Source: Arctopsyche grandis | Lineage: Eukaryota; Arthropoda; Insecta; Trichoptera; Hydropsychidae | Length of the DNA: 64,000 nt | Direction of reading: 5' to 3' | Assembly (NCBI RefSeq): GCF_051622035.1 | Contig: NC_135358.1 | Span: 12,592,001-12,656,000, forward strand | In this document: piece by piece, positions 55,415 through 63,704 of the stretch | Numbering within the stretch: the first letter of the stretch is position 1 | Layout of the letters: each line of letters opens with the position of its first letter | Position numbers and translations under genes: made by a program | Notes under the pieces: generated by a model | The model's database searches: none | What the model saw: only the letters and a program-made list of their open reading frames with translations | What the model was told of the DNA's origin: nothing

Positions 55415-55730
55415 CGAAGTTTTTTGACCATGCGAAATTTCAAACTGATTTTGACTGATTCAAACTCAGAATCAATTGCTGATCATATTTTCATGGTCTA
55501 GAAAAAAATGTGTGTGTGTTAGTATGTTATAATGCGTATCTGTGTATTTTGGAGTTTTTTTGAACACCGTTAGTCCAATCAAACAGAAACTTGGTATCAG
55601 TTACCAAAATGCTTATTGACACCACGTAATTTTTTTTTAAATTTCTAAGTTAACCGGAAGTGCTACTTCCCTTTATAGGTGTCCTTTTTTAAGCTTTTGT
55701 ATTCAATTATCTCCTAAACTGCTAAATAAA
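55415..55730. repeat. dispersed repeat of the 17.3-18.3 kb family (copy 2, reverse orientation)
   Basis: The reverse complement matches 18,050-18,350. The order is a ggacacc-tataa-gggaag block, then cttccggt-aactt, then ctagaNcatgaaaa, then gattctgagtt-gaatcag. Only one of the approximately 140-bp units is present here, against about five in copy 1. Confidence 0.7.
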
Positions 55731-56034
55731 TATAACTGATATAACTAGTATAAACTAAACTAAAGATATAACTAGTTTTGGAAAAATACAATAATTAATA
55801 GACATTAATTAAATACATTAATTAATAATTTATTTTATATTGTTGCAAGATATATAAGAGAGTCAAAACACACCTTGACAAAACTCGAAATCTTTGGGGC
55901 TAATTATCTAGGGTTTGTTTGGATTAGCTACAGTTTTTATACCTCCTTTTTATTGGATTTCTAAATAATTTTAGTTGGAAATGTTGGCGAAATTTTCAGC
56001 GTTGCGGGCTTTCAACAGAAAAGACGTCAGCACT
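55731..56034. other. non-coding stretch
   Basis: AT-rich, containing short duplications of taaactaaa and ataactagt; nothing else recognised. Confidence 0.45.
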
Positions 56035-56205
56035 TAAAGGGTTATGACTAGTGAGCGGACCCAAAGCGCGCCGTTCATTGTTAAATTGTTGTAAATGCTT
56101 TGTTAAAGTTTCGCCGAACCTTTTTTTTGCACTCTATCTTTGTAAATAGATCCAAACCGCCCCAATTTCTGGAAAAAGCACGCTCTCTATCCGCATTCTA
56201 GTTAT
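56035..56205 (-). repeat. dispersed repeat family X, copy 2
   Basis: The reverse complement matches 19,890-20,045 with several indels. It lies directly upstream of the mariner-type element but is not part of it. Confidence 0.65.
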
Positions 56206-56266
56206 GAATTATTCCATCAGCTGATCAGCTGTTTATGGAAAGCCATGTATGATATTAGTATTAATA

Positions 56267-56828
56267 TAGGGTGTCTCAAAAGAAAGCTTATATTTATTTA
56301 GCTTACTGCGTGTGGAGATGTTAGACGACTTCTTTGTGCCTGAACTGCAAAACTTTCCTGGCTATTACCAAAGAACATGGTTCCAGCAGGACGGAGCAAC
56401 GTCACACACGTCCAATACGTCTCTGCCACGAGTTCGTGAAATTTTCTCAGGCAAATTGATCTCCAGGAGAGGTGACATAAATTAGCCTCCACGCAGTCCT
56501 GATTTAACCCCTATGGACTTTTTACTATGGGGTTATCTTAAATCTAAAGTTTACGTCAATAAACCGACTTCCCTGGCGCATTTGAAAGAAAATATCTGTC
56601 ACGAAATGGCAGCTATCACTGAGTCCACCTGCCGAGCCGTCATAAGTAATTTTACTGTTCGATTAAATGAGTGCCACGAACGCGAGGGTCTACATTTGGA
56701 CGGTATTATTTTTAAGAAATAAATTCCCAAATTGTGTACTTTAATAATTAATTAACATTTTTTCGATATATGGCTTACTTTTTCTTTAATCGATCCACTA
56801 AATATAAACTTTCTTTTGAGACACCTTG
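56267..56828 (+). mobile_element. internally deleted mariner-type (IS630-Tc1-mariner) element
   Basis: The ends are inverted copies (ggtgtctcaaaagaaag followed by ttatattta), about 27 bp with few mismatches. The dinucleotide TA lies just outside both ends (56,265-56,266 and 56,829-56,830), the target duplication of this superfamily. At 562 bp it is less than half the usual 1.3 kb: the N-terminal DNA-binding half of the transposase has been lost, while the C-terminal half remains. It can no longer move by itself. Confidence 0.8.
56340..56722 (+). pseudogene. mariner-type transposase remnant (C-terminal half)
   Basis: It reads FQQDGATSHTSNTSLP, then ISRRGDI, PPRSPDLTPMDFLLWGYLK, and ends GLHLDGIIFKK before TAA at 56,720-56,722. 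The second catalytic Asp (QDGA) and third Asp (SPDL) are kept, about 36 residues apart. The Trp expected before PPRSPDL is a TAG stop (one-base change from TGG). The first catalytic Asp and the helix-turn-helix region are deleted. Cut-and-paste transposition is the family function; this copy is dead. Confidence 0.75.
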
Positions 56829-56835
56829 TATAATA

Positions 56836-57706
56836 ATATGTATCCGACATTTAAATAAGTTGGAAATAAATGTAGGAAAATGCTCCTGCATATCCTTCAC
56901 CAGAAAACTATGTCCAGTTGACTTTCCTCATTCAATCAACGGACATAGACTCACAAGGGTATCGGAAATTAGGGATTTGGGAGTCTTATTAAACTCTGAT
57001 CTATTTAGTAAACATATTGACAATGTTGTAGCTCGAGCGTCGGGCTCGGGCTCTCGGGTTCATCATCCGGTCCTCCAAATGCTTTATTTATATTAAATCA
57101 TGCAAAATACTATATTGTGCATACGTAAGAAGTATTGTTGAGTTTGCATCCCAAGTTTGGAACCCAGAGTACTCTGGTGCAAGGGACAGATTGGAGCGCA
57201 TCCAGAAGAGATTTTTGAGGTACATCGGCAGCCGTTTTGGATTATCCTATACATCCTATGAAGATGCTTGTAGGTGTCAGCATCTGCTTCCACTTGTCAA
57301 AAGAAGAGAGATAGCTGACATCTCAACAATTTTGAACATCCTAAACGGCTCGATCGACTGTCCTCAATTATTGAGCAGAATATCGTTGCGTGTGCCAAAT
57401 AGAATGACCAGATGTAATGAGCGCCTTTACATGCCTAATATTTTTCCTAATAATGGAAGAAGCTCATTCATCTGGCGTGCAAGCTCCATCGTCAACACAC
57501 TAATTTCTACAATTTCTATGTTTGACTTATTTAATATTAATGCTATACAAGCTAGAGTGATTATTGCAAATTTGTTTTTCGATGATTAATTTTATTGAAA
57601 ATTTACGATTGTGATTATAAATTTTTATTTTGATGTATTTATTTTGTCTTTTTGTTTTTTGTTATATATTATATTATTTTTTATTATTTCATAATTTTTA
57701 TCATAT
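56836..57706 (+). pseudogene. decayed LINE ORF2 C-terminus and start of its 3' UTR
   Basis: Frames at 56,836-57,096 and 57,191-57,589 give LEINVGKCSCISFTR, the conserved IRDLGVLLNSDL, VRSIVEFASQVWNPEYSG, then RIQKRFLRYIG to a stop after FFDD. This is the post-RT part of a jockey/CR1-type ORF2, related to but distinct from the element at 29.5 kb. At least one frameshift separates the two parts, near 57,040-57,100. The RT core and everything 5' of it are missing. Its AT-rich 3' UTR continues beyond two nested LTR insertions to about 63,528. Confidence 0.7.
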
Positions 57707-58090
57707 TGTTACGTACGCCGTGGATTGAGCGAGTTGTACTTAGACCAACGGATATCTGTTATCGGTTAACTAAATGCATACACTTACTTCCAAAGATTAT
57801 ATCTGGACTCTAAGTGCATTTAGGCTAAAGAATGACCGTTATTAGTTAGTTCTCAGAATCGATACGGGAAGACCCAATGTCTTGGAAATACATATCCGAA
57901 TACGTGACTATACAACAGGTAAACAGATTAGGCGTCCTGAGAGATCTACCCTTTATAAGGCGGTACGTAGGCGATATAATTCATTTCTGGACTGAGCGGT
58001 GACAGTGCGTGTAACTCCTGAATCATCAATAAATGCTGTGAAACGACTGTTGGCCTTTTACTTGGATCCTCCACCCACCCCTACGCAACA
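57707..58090 (+). mobile_element. solo LTR of a second LTR retrotransposon
   Basis: The 384-bp segment starts TGTTACG and ends CGCAACA, imperfect inverted ends with TG...CA borders, and is flanked by a 4-bp duplication atat (57,703-57,706 and 58,091-58,094). Inside are a TATA-like tttataag (about 57,953) and a poly(A) signal AATAAA (58,028-58,033), in the order expected of a + strand LTR. No internal region accompanies it, so the full element was lost by LTR-LTR recombination. It is unrelated to the neighbouring 289-bp LTRs. Confidence 0.75.
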
Positions 58091-58139
58091 ATATTATTAT
58101 CGTTTTATTATTCTTATTATTTTGATATTTTTATTATAC

Positions 58140-58428
58140 TGAAGAGTATTCAAAGGTAAGTGGAGTCAGGTCGAGGTACAAGAAAACACGCAGGCAGGTT
58201 CCAGTTCTTTATTGCTGCTCGTCCGGTGGAGGTCAGGATCCGAATGCCACCGTTCGAGAGCGCACCATACTTATAAATATTCAGCGCTCAGCGCATGCAC
58301 GTTATGACCCGTATAGTCATTGGTCAAGGAGTCGGGTGTAGCCATTGGCCGCAACGCCCGACTCCACCATTGGTCGGCGTCACCATGACGTCACCGGTCT
58401 ACGGGGCGTCTCTCTATGTAACGTTACA
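58140..58428 (-). repeat. 3' LTR of the Gypsy element
   Basis: On the - strand it carries three CCAAT-box cores (complements at 58,319-58,323, 58,344-58,348, 58,369-58,373), a CRE/ATF palindrome TGACGTCA (58,386-58,393), a TATA-like box TATTTATAA (58,279-58,271) and AATAAA (58,213-58,208). Confidence 0.9.
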
Positions 58429-58443
58429 TAACCCCCTTCTTAA
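58429..58443 (-). promoter_or_regulatory. polypurine tract
   Basis: On the - strand aagaagggggtta lies directly before the 3' LTR. Such a purine run primes plus-strand DNA synthesis. Confidence 0.75.
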
Positions 58444-58527
58444 GAGAGATCGTCCCGATCGACTCATTAATTTACACTTTAGTTTGTTACAATTACACAA
58501 TTACACAATAGTTACATACAATTACAG

Positions 58528-59417
58528 TCAATATTCGACGGCCTTATACCTTGCGAGTCTATCCAGGTGCACCACCATTAATCGGTTTGAGCCGTCGAAT
58601 TCCCTGCGTATCCTATACACTACGTCACTAAGTTTGGTCACTATGGTGTACGGTCCTTCCCACAGCGATTGCAGCTTTGGTGAAAGCCCTGGAGTCTTGG
58701 CAGGGTTGTACAGCCATACTCGGTCACCTGTTTCGTACGCCGGTTCGGTTCTGCGGACGTCGTATCGCGTCTTCATACGGCTATTCTGCATCCGGAGGTG
58801 GGCTCTGGCGAACCGATGTACCTTGGCCATGTCTTCGGTCAACTTCGTGGTATATCGGTGTGGATCCTGAGGTTCGCTGTCTGGTGGAGGGCCCCCATAT
58901 AGTAGGTCCGCCGGCATGCGCAGTTCTCGTCCGTACATCATGGCTGCTGGTGATGCTCCTGTCGCATCGTGTTGGGCCGCTCTATATGCCATGAGGAAGT
59001 GCGGAACCAGCGTGTCCCAGTCGTCCTGCTCGTCGTTGACGAACTTCGTCAAGTGCGCCCGCATGGTTCGATTGAGTCGCTCGACCATTCCATCGGACTG
59101 AGGTCGGTATGGTGTTGTTCTCGTTTTGTGTACGCCCAGCCGGTCCAGTGCCTGACGGAAAAACTTCGACTCGAAGTTTCGTCCCTGGTCAGAGTGCAGC
59201 TCGTTCGGGACGCCTAGCCGCGTGAACACTTGTTCTACCAGGGCGTCTGCTACGGTCTCTGCCTCCTGGTTCGGTAGTGGAATCGCTTCCGGCCACTTCG
59301 TGAAGTAGTCCATGGCCACCAGTATGTATCGGTTTCCTCGTTCGGTGGCCGGGAGTGGACCCAGAATGTCGACTGCCATTCGTTGTAGTGGCGTCCCCGA
59401 AAGGTACGGTTGAAGTG
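58528..59417 (-). CDS. Gypsy integrase core (downstream frame of pol)
   Basis: It inserts the element's DNA into the host. Catalytic residues are visible: the first Asp in MAVDILGPLP, the second in LHSDQGRNF and Glu in DGMVERLNR (DDE), then a GPY/F-type C-terminal part (WEGPYTIV) ending at KAVEY. No chromodomain is seen. The first ATG in this frame is at 59,379, but the frame is open further up, and homology with the family starts before that ATG. It is therefore the continuation of pol displaced by one base at the C4 run (59,418-59,421), not a separate gene. Confidence 0.88.
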
Positions 59418-61849
59418 CCCCGCGATTCCTTCGGTGTGGTCCGTTGTGGTCCGTTGGCCCCGCACTGTGCGCATCGTTCGCACCACTGGGTGACGTCGAT
59501 TCGACACGTCGGCCAGTAATATTTTTGGCGCACGTTTCGGTACGTTTTATTGATACCGAAGTGGCCCCCCGTGGGCGCGTTGTGCATCTCCCACATGATT
59601 TCGGGTATCTTCTCAGTCGGCACCACCAGCTGCTTTGTGTGACGTGTTCCCGCGGTGTTCTCCCATCTCCGGTACAGCTTACCGCCTTCCACCTCCAATG
59701 CGTCCCATTGGGTCCACAGTATTTTAAGTTCCTGCTCCTCAGCAGATACTGTTTCCCACGGTGGTCTCGTTCCGGCGTTCTTCCACTCGACGATTTTGTC
59801 GATCGTCGAGTTTGTCATCTCGTTGGGCAAGATCCCTACGAGGGCAACTCGTGCTTCCGGTTCTGCGGGTTCTACTGGTTCCGTTCGGGCCGAGTCGTTT
59901 TCTTGATCGGTTGTCTCTGCGCGTGAGCATTTGGGACACTCTTCCGTACACGGCCTTCGCGATAGTGCGTCCGCGTTCCCGTGCTTTATCCCCGGTCGAT
60001 GAATGATGGTCACGTTGTACTGGCCCAGAATTTCCAGCCACCTCGCCAACTGGCCCTCCGGTCTTTTGAAGTTCTTCAGCCACGTTAACGCTGAGTGGTC
60101 GGTTCGTAACGTGAACTTCGAGCCCGATAGGTAGTGGTGGAAGTGTTGAATGGCTTTAATTGCCGCCAATAGTTCTTTTCGGGTCACGCAATAGTTTTGT
60201 TCGGGTTTGTTCATTGTCCGGCTGAAATACCCGATCACTTTCTCCACCCCCCCTTGAACTTGAGACAAAACTGCACCGATGCTATGTTGACTGGCGTCGG
60301 TGTCCAACACATATCGCTCTCCCGGCTGGGGATACGACATAATTGGCGTGGTAGTCAGCGCTTCTTTCAACTTTTCGAACGCTTGTTCGCACGTCGGTGT
60401 CCACTTGAACTCGCGCCCTTTTTCCGTTAGCTGATGGAGTGGTTTCGCGATCTCGGCGAAATTGCGCACAAATTTTCGGTAGTACGTGGCCAGTCCCAGG
60501 AAGCTGCGCATTTGGGTTTGTGTTTTCGGAGTCGTCCAGTCCCGCACGGTTTGGACTTTCTTCGGATCTGTCGAAATTCCTTCGGCTGACACTCGGTGTC
60601 CCAGAAATTCGACCTCGCGGCAGCACAATCGACACTTGTCTGCATTCAATTTAAGGCCGGCTGCCTGTATCCGTTCGAACACATTGTTTAAATGCACCAA
60701 GTGTTCGTCGTAAGTTTTGCTGTGCACGATAATGTCGTCTAGATACACGAGGACATTGCTTATGTCACCGACCACTTTTGTCATTAACCGTACGAACGTC
60801 GCTGGCGCGTTACACAACCCGAATGGCATCACTTTGAACTGAAACAGACCGAACTCTGTTACGAACGCTGTCTTCTCGCGGTCTTCCGGGGCGACCGGTA
60901 CCTGCCAGAATCCGCTCTGCAGATCCAGTGTGCTGAAGTAGCTCGCTCCGTTCAACTGGTCGAAAGTGTCGTCGATCCTCGGGATGGGGTGTGAGTCTAT
61001 TTTGGTGACGGTGTTCAGTTTCCGGTAGTCCACGCACATCCTTAGCGACCCGTCCTTTTTGGCGACCGGAACTACCGGTGACGCCCACGGCCCGTGCCCC
61101 GGTTCTATCGCGCCCTGCTTCAGTAAGTCGTCGATCATAGCGCGTACTTCCTCTTTCCGTGCTAGCGGTATCCTTCTCGGCGGCTGTTTCATCGGCTTCG
61201 CGTCTCCCACGTCGATGGTGTGGACCGCCTTGGTGGTCCTTCCTTGGTCCTTCTCGTCCCGGGCGAACGCTTTCCGATTTTCCCGAATCATGGTCTCGAG
61301 GCGCCGTTTCTCTTCTGGCAGAATATCGGCCCTCTCGAGTAACGCCGTGATCTTCGGGTGGGGTACTTCCCCGCGGATGCTCTTGACAGCAGGTGCGTTT
61401 TTCTTCCCTTTCTCGCGTTGCACGCCCCTGATGATACACTTCTCCTCTCCGCCCAACTCGAACGTAGCTCGGACATGTCTCAGTGCGTCCAGTCCCAACA
61501 ATATGGGATCCTGGATATCCGCCACCGCTACGTTCCACGGAAACTTTTCGCCCTGCAGATTAAGGGTCACCCGTATCCATCGGTGGATCTTGATGGTTTG
61601 GCCCGCCGCTTGCCGCGCTCTGCTGTAATGGCCCTTCACGACGGTGTAATCTTTAGGAGAGATCTTCGCGAACAGTTCCGGGTTGATCACCGTGATGCAC
61701 GCCCCGGTGTCCCCCACCATTCGACACGGCACGCCTCCGATCTCTCCTTTCACGACAAACGAGCCGGCCGTGCCGCTGCCGTCCAGTTTGTTCACTCCGG
61801 GTGTTTTGCGTGCACCGGTGATCGGTCTGACCCGTAACAGGCCGATCAC
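59189..61849 (-). CDS. Gypsy pol: protease, reverse transcriptase, RNase H, integrase zinc finger
   Basis: Domains in order: aspartic protease (VGDTGACITVI near residue 47), reverse transcriptase (MCVDYRKLN, then FGLCNAPATF and YLDDIIVHS near 368), RNase H (LDTDASQHSIGAVLSQ near 515) and the integrase H2C2 zinc finger (HFGINKTYRNV to CERCAQCG, about 763-797). The last roughly 77 residues, after PKESRG, are out of frame and not real protein. The frame has no ATG at its start and lies -1 relative to gag, so it is made by ribosomal frameshifting. No stops occur before the single-base shift. Confidence 0.92.
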   Translation of the reverse strand: MIGLLRVRPITGARKTPGVNKLDGSGTAGSFVVKGEIGGVPCRMVGDTGACITVINPELFAKISPKDYTVVKGHYSRARQAAGQTIKIHRWIRVTLNLQGEKFPWNVAVADIQDPILLGLDALRHVRATFELGGEEKCIIRGVQREKGKKNAPAVKSIRGEVPHPKITALLERADILPEEKRRLETMIRENRKAFARDEKDQGRTTKAVHTIDVGDAKPMKQPPRRIPLARKEEVRAMIDDLLKQGAIEPGHGPWASPVVPVAKKDGSLRMCVDYRKLNTVTKIDSHPIPRIDDTFDQLNGASYFSTLDLQSGFWQVPVAPEDREKTAFVTEFGLFQFKVMPFGLCNAPATFVRLMTKVVGDISNVLVYLDDIIVHSKTYDEHLVHLNNVFERIQAAGLKLNADKCRLCCREVEFLGHRVSAEGISTDPKKVQTVRDWTTPKTQTQMRSFLGLATYYRKFVRNFAEIAKPLHQLTEKGREFKWTPTCEQAFEKLKEALTTTPIMSYPQPGERYVLDTDASQHSIGAVLSQVQGGVEKVIGYFSRTMNKPEQNYCVTRKELLAAIKAIQHFHHYLSGSKFTLRTDHSALTWLKNFKRPEGQLARWLEILGQYNVTIIHRPGIKHGNADALSRRPCTEECPKCSRAETTDQENDSARTEPVEPAEPEARVALVGILPNEMTNSTIDKIVEWKNAGTRPPWETVSAEEQELKILWTQWDALEVEGGKLYRRWENTAGTRHTKQLVVPTEKIPEIMWEMHNAPTGGHFGINKTYRNVRQKYYWPTCRIDVTQWCERCAQCGANGPQRTTPKESRGTSTVPFGDATTTNGSRHSGSTPGHRTRKPIHTGGHGLLHEVAGSDSTTEPGGRDRSRRPGRTSVHAARRPERAAL
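59418..59421 (-). other. single-base frameshift in pol (homopolymer)
   Basis: A run of four C (G on the coding strand) is where the reading frame passes from the zinc-finger part to the integrase core. Protein similarity continues across it only if the frame changes by one base. A three-base run would keep the frame, so a one-base gain (mutation or sequencing error) is the simplest reading. Confidence 0.65.
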
Positions 61850-61861
61850 TGCTCGTTTCCC
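61818..61861 (-). promoter_or_regulatory. -1 programmed ribosomal frameshift signal between gag and pol
   Basis: On the coding strand, GGGAAAC (61,861-61,855) is placed exactly in the gag frame as G_GGA_AAC. It is followed by a 5-nt spacer (gagca) and a perfect 8-bp stem gtgatcgg/ccgatcac (61,849-61,842 with 61,825-61,818) around a 16-nt loop. The gag stop TGA lies inside the first arm (61,848-61,846). The pol frame is -1 relative to gag, as this cassette would give. Confidence 0.8.
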
Positions 61862-63003
61862 GAAGCCGCCTCCTCCTCGTCGTCTTCATCCTCGTCGTTC
61901 GTTGGCTCCAGCTTCCGGACCCTCTTCTTGCGGCACAACCGGCTAATGTGTCCCGTTTGTCCGCAGTTCCAACACGTTGGAGTGGTAGTGGCTGGTCGCG
62001 CTGTCTGGTCCGATGACACCCATCGTGGGGGTCGCACGGCCGGTCGAGATGGTCTGAACGCTCCCGCGTCGGGACGTACTGTTCTCGACGTTGGTTGTGC
62101 CGACCGTTGTTCCTTCGCTTCGAAGATGACGGCTTGTCGTGTTGCGTCGGCTCTGGTTATCACGTCCGCTGTAGTCGGGGTGATCCGGAGCGCGCCAAGT
62201 TTGGCCCGTAGACTGGGGTACGTGAAGGAGTTCGCCGCTATGCACACGGTCATGCGTTCGACTGCTTCGGCGTTCGTGTGGACGCCCTCCAGCATGTCTT
62301 CGCAGAGGGCTCGTATCGCGTCTACGTGGTCCGCGGCTGGTTCTTCCGCACTCCATCTTCTCTGTTCCGCTGCCGCATGGCATGCAATCGGTGTGCCCTG
62401 TCGTCTGAAGCGTTGGGCCAGCTCTTCCGTCAAGTCGTCGTAGCTCAGCGTCGATGGCAGCTGACTGGCGAAAATGGCGGCCGCACCTCGGAGTTGGCAG
62501 CACAGTCGGTCCTCCAGGTTCGTCGTCTCCTTGTTCAGCCGTGCAGCAAACTCGAAGTGGTTGAGGAAGTCCTTCCACCGTTCAGTACCGTCGAACGTGG
62601 TGTAGTCGTACCGGTGGGAATGTTGCCGCACCCCGTACGTGTCTCGCTGTGTGGTCCGCCTGTCCTCGTAACATACCTCTGATCTCCTCGGTGGTTCTGG
62701 ATGTACGTCGGCTTTCGGCTGCGTTGGTGTCGCAGACTTCTCCCAGGACTGCAAAAACGTGGCGAAGGTGTTTTGCAGGGACTGGACCTGCTCTTGGCAG
62801 CTCGCCATTCCCTGGCTTAGCTCCTTGTAGCTCGGCTCCGGTGTCCTTGGCACCCGGCTCCTCGACACCCGGCTCCTCTGCTCCTCCCGTCTCCGTCCTC
62901 CGTTGCTCAGCTCCCCAGGGCTTTGTTCTCGATTCGGCTCCATTTCTTCCGGCAGCGATGAAGACCCCGAATCCGCACCTTTGTGGCTCCTTGTCTCAAC
63001 CAT
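61846..63003 (-). CDS. Gypsy gag (capsid and nucleocapsid)
   Basis: A 385-residue structural protein that packages element RNA into cytoplasmic particles. It starts at ATG (63,003-63,001), only 23 nt after the LTR, so the leader is little more than the primer-binding site. The N-terminal part is charged and low in complexity. The middle (about 140-290) has the retrotransposon capsid pattern (WKDFLNHFEFAARLN, LRGAAAIFASQLP). A CCHC zinc knuckle, CWNCGQTGHISRLC, lies near residue 341. An acidic tail (DEDEDDEEEAA) and GNEQ precede the TGA stop, which overlaps the frameshift stem. Confidence 0.9.
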   Translation of the reverse strand: MVETRSHKGADSGSSSLPEEMEPNREQSPGELSNGGRRREEQRSRVSRSRVPRTPEPSYKELSQGMASCQEQVQSLQNTFATFLQSWEKSATPTQPKADVHPEPPRRSEVCYEDRRTTQRDTYGVRQHSHRYDYTTFDGTERWKDFLNHFEFAARLNKETTNLEDRLCCQLRGAAAIFASQLPSTLSYDDLTEELAQRFRRQGTPIACHAAAEQRRWSAEEPAADHVDAIRALCEDMLEGVHTNAEAVERMTVCIAANSFTYPSLRAKLGALRITPTTADVITRADATRQAVIFEAKEQRSAQPTSRTVRPDAGAFRPSRPAVRPPRWVSSDQTARPATTTPTCWNCGQTGHISRLCRKKRVRKLEPTNDEDEDDEEEAASGNEQ

Positions 63004-63008
63004 GTAGA

Positions 63009-63025
63009 TCCCACTTCTGACACCA
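63009..63025 (-). promoter_or_regulatory. primer-binding site
   Basis: On the - strand, tggtgtcagaagtggga begins one base after the 5' LTR. It starts with TGG, the complement of a tRNA CCA end. The tRNA was not identified. Confidence 0.6.
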
Positions 63026-63026
63026 G

Positions 63027-63315
63027 TGAAGAGTATTCAAAGGTAAGTGGAGTCAGGTCGAGGTACAAGAAAACACGCAGGCAGGTTCCAGTTCTTTATT
63101 GCTGCTCGTCCGGTGGAGGTCAGGATCCGAATGCCACCGTTCGAGAGCGCACCATACTTATAAATATTCAGCGCTCAGCGCATGCACGTTATGACCCGTA
63201 TAGTCATTGGTCAAGGAGTCGGGTGTAGCCATTGGCCGCAACGCCCGACTCCACCATTGGTCGGCGTCACCATGACGTCACCGGTCTACGGGGCGTCTCT
63301 CTATGTAACGTTACA
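63027..63315 (-). repeat. 5' LTR of the Gypsy element
   Basis: By eye it has the same sequence as the 3' LTR over all 289 bases. It would drive transcription leftward from the TATA box at about 63,158-63,166. Confidence 0.9.
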
Positions 63316-63528
63316 ATACTGTTATTTCTATTTTTTTCTTTTTGTTTTTTCTAATTATCTTACTCTATTATCATTTTTGTTTTTTATTTTAAATGTTTAA
63401 GCTTTTCTTTTTTTTACCTATATGCGAAAATTATTAATGGTTTACTTAAAATAATTATGTTTTTTTACTATCAATCTATGTAACATAATAAACTGTAAAT
63501 TTTCCAAATAAATAATAAATAAATTTTA
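63316..63528 (+). mobile_element. continuation of the interrupted LINE 3' UTR and tail
   Basis: The AT/T-rich sequence resumes after the Gypsy target duplication in the same style as 57,590-57,706 and 58,095-58,139, and ends in an aaataaataataaataaa tail at about 63,508-63,528, the expected LINE 3' terminus. Removing the two LTR insertions gives one continuous 3' UTR of about 480 bases. Confidence 0.65.
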
Positions 63529-63704
63529 CAACAAGTGCGAAAGATACAGGATTAGCGAAAATCCTACGCGTACTTTTCGTTACCACTTTCCTATCAGTAT
63601 TGAACCGAATTGTATCTATAGGTATACAGAAATTTACACGTCAAAAACTTGTGAATAAGAGATAAGAGATATAAAAAAGTCCTCTTAATTGTAATAGTAA
63701 GTGA

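Larger units (their letters stand above)
58140..63315 (-). mobile_element. Ty3/Gypsy LTR retrotransposon, full length
   Basis: A 5,176-bp element with 289-bp LTRs at 58,140-58,428 and 63,027-63,315. By eye the LTRs are identical, start TG and end CA, and are flanked by a 4-bp duplication atac. It is transcribed on the - strand. The order is LTR, primer-binding site, gag, pol (protease, reverse transcriptase, RNase H, integrase), polypurine tract, LTR, the Gypsy order. There is no envelope frame. The body is strikingly GC-richer than the host. Identical LTRs mean a very recent insertion. One single-base shift splits pol, so this copy may not be autonomous unless that is a sequencing error. Confidence 0.93.

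Noticed and set aside
60810..61538. 242-codon - strand frame inside pol, and other long frames over 58.5-63 kb
   Set aside because: Shadows of gag and pol in GC-rich DNA.
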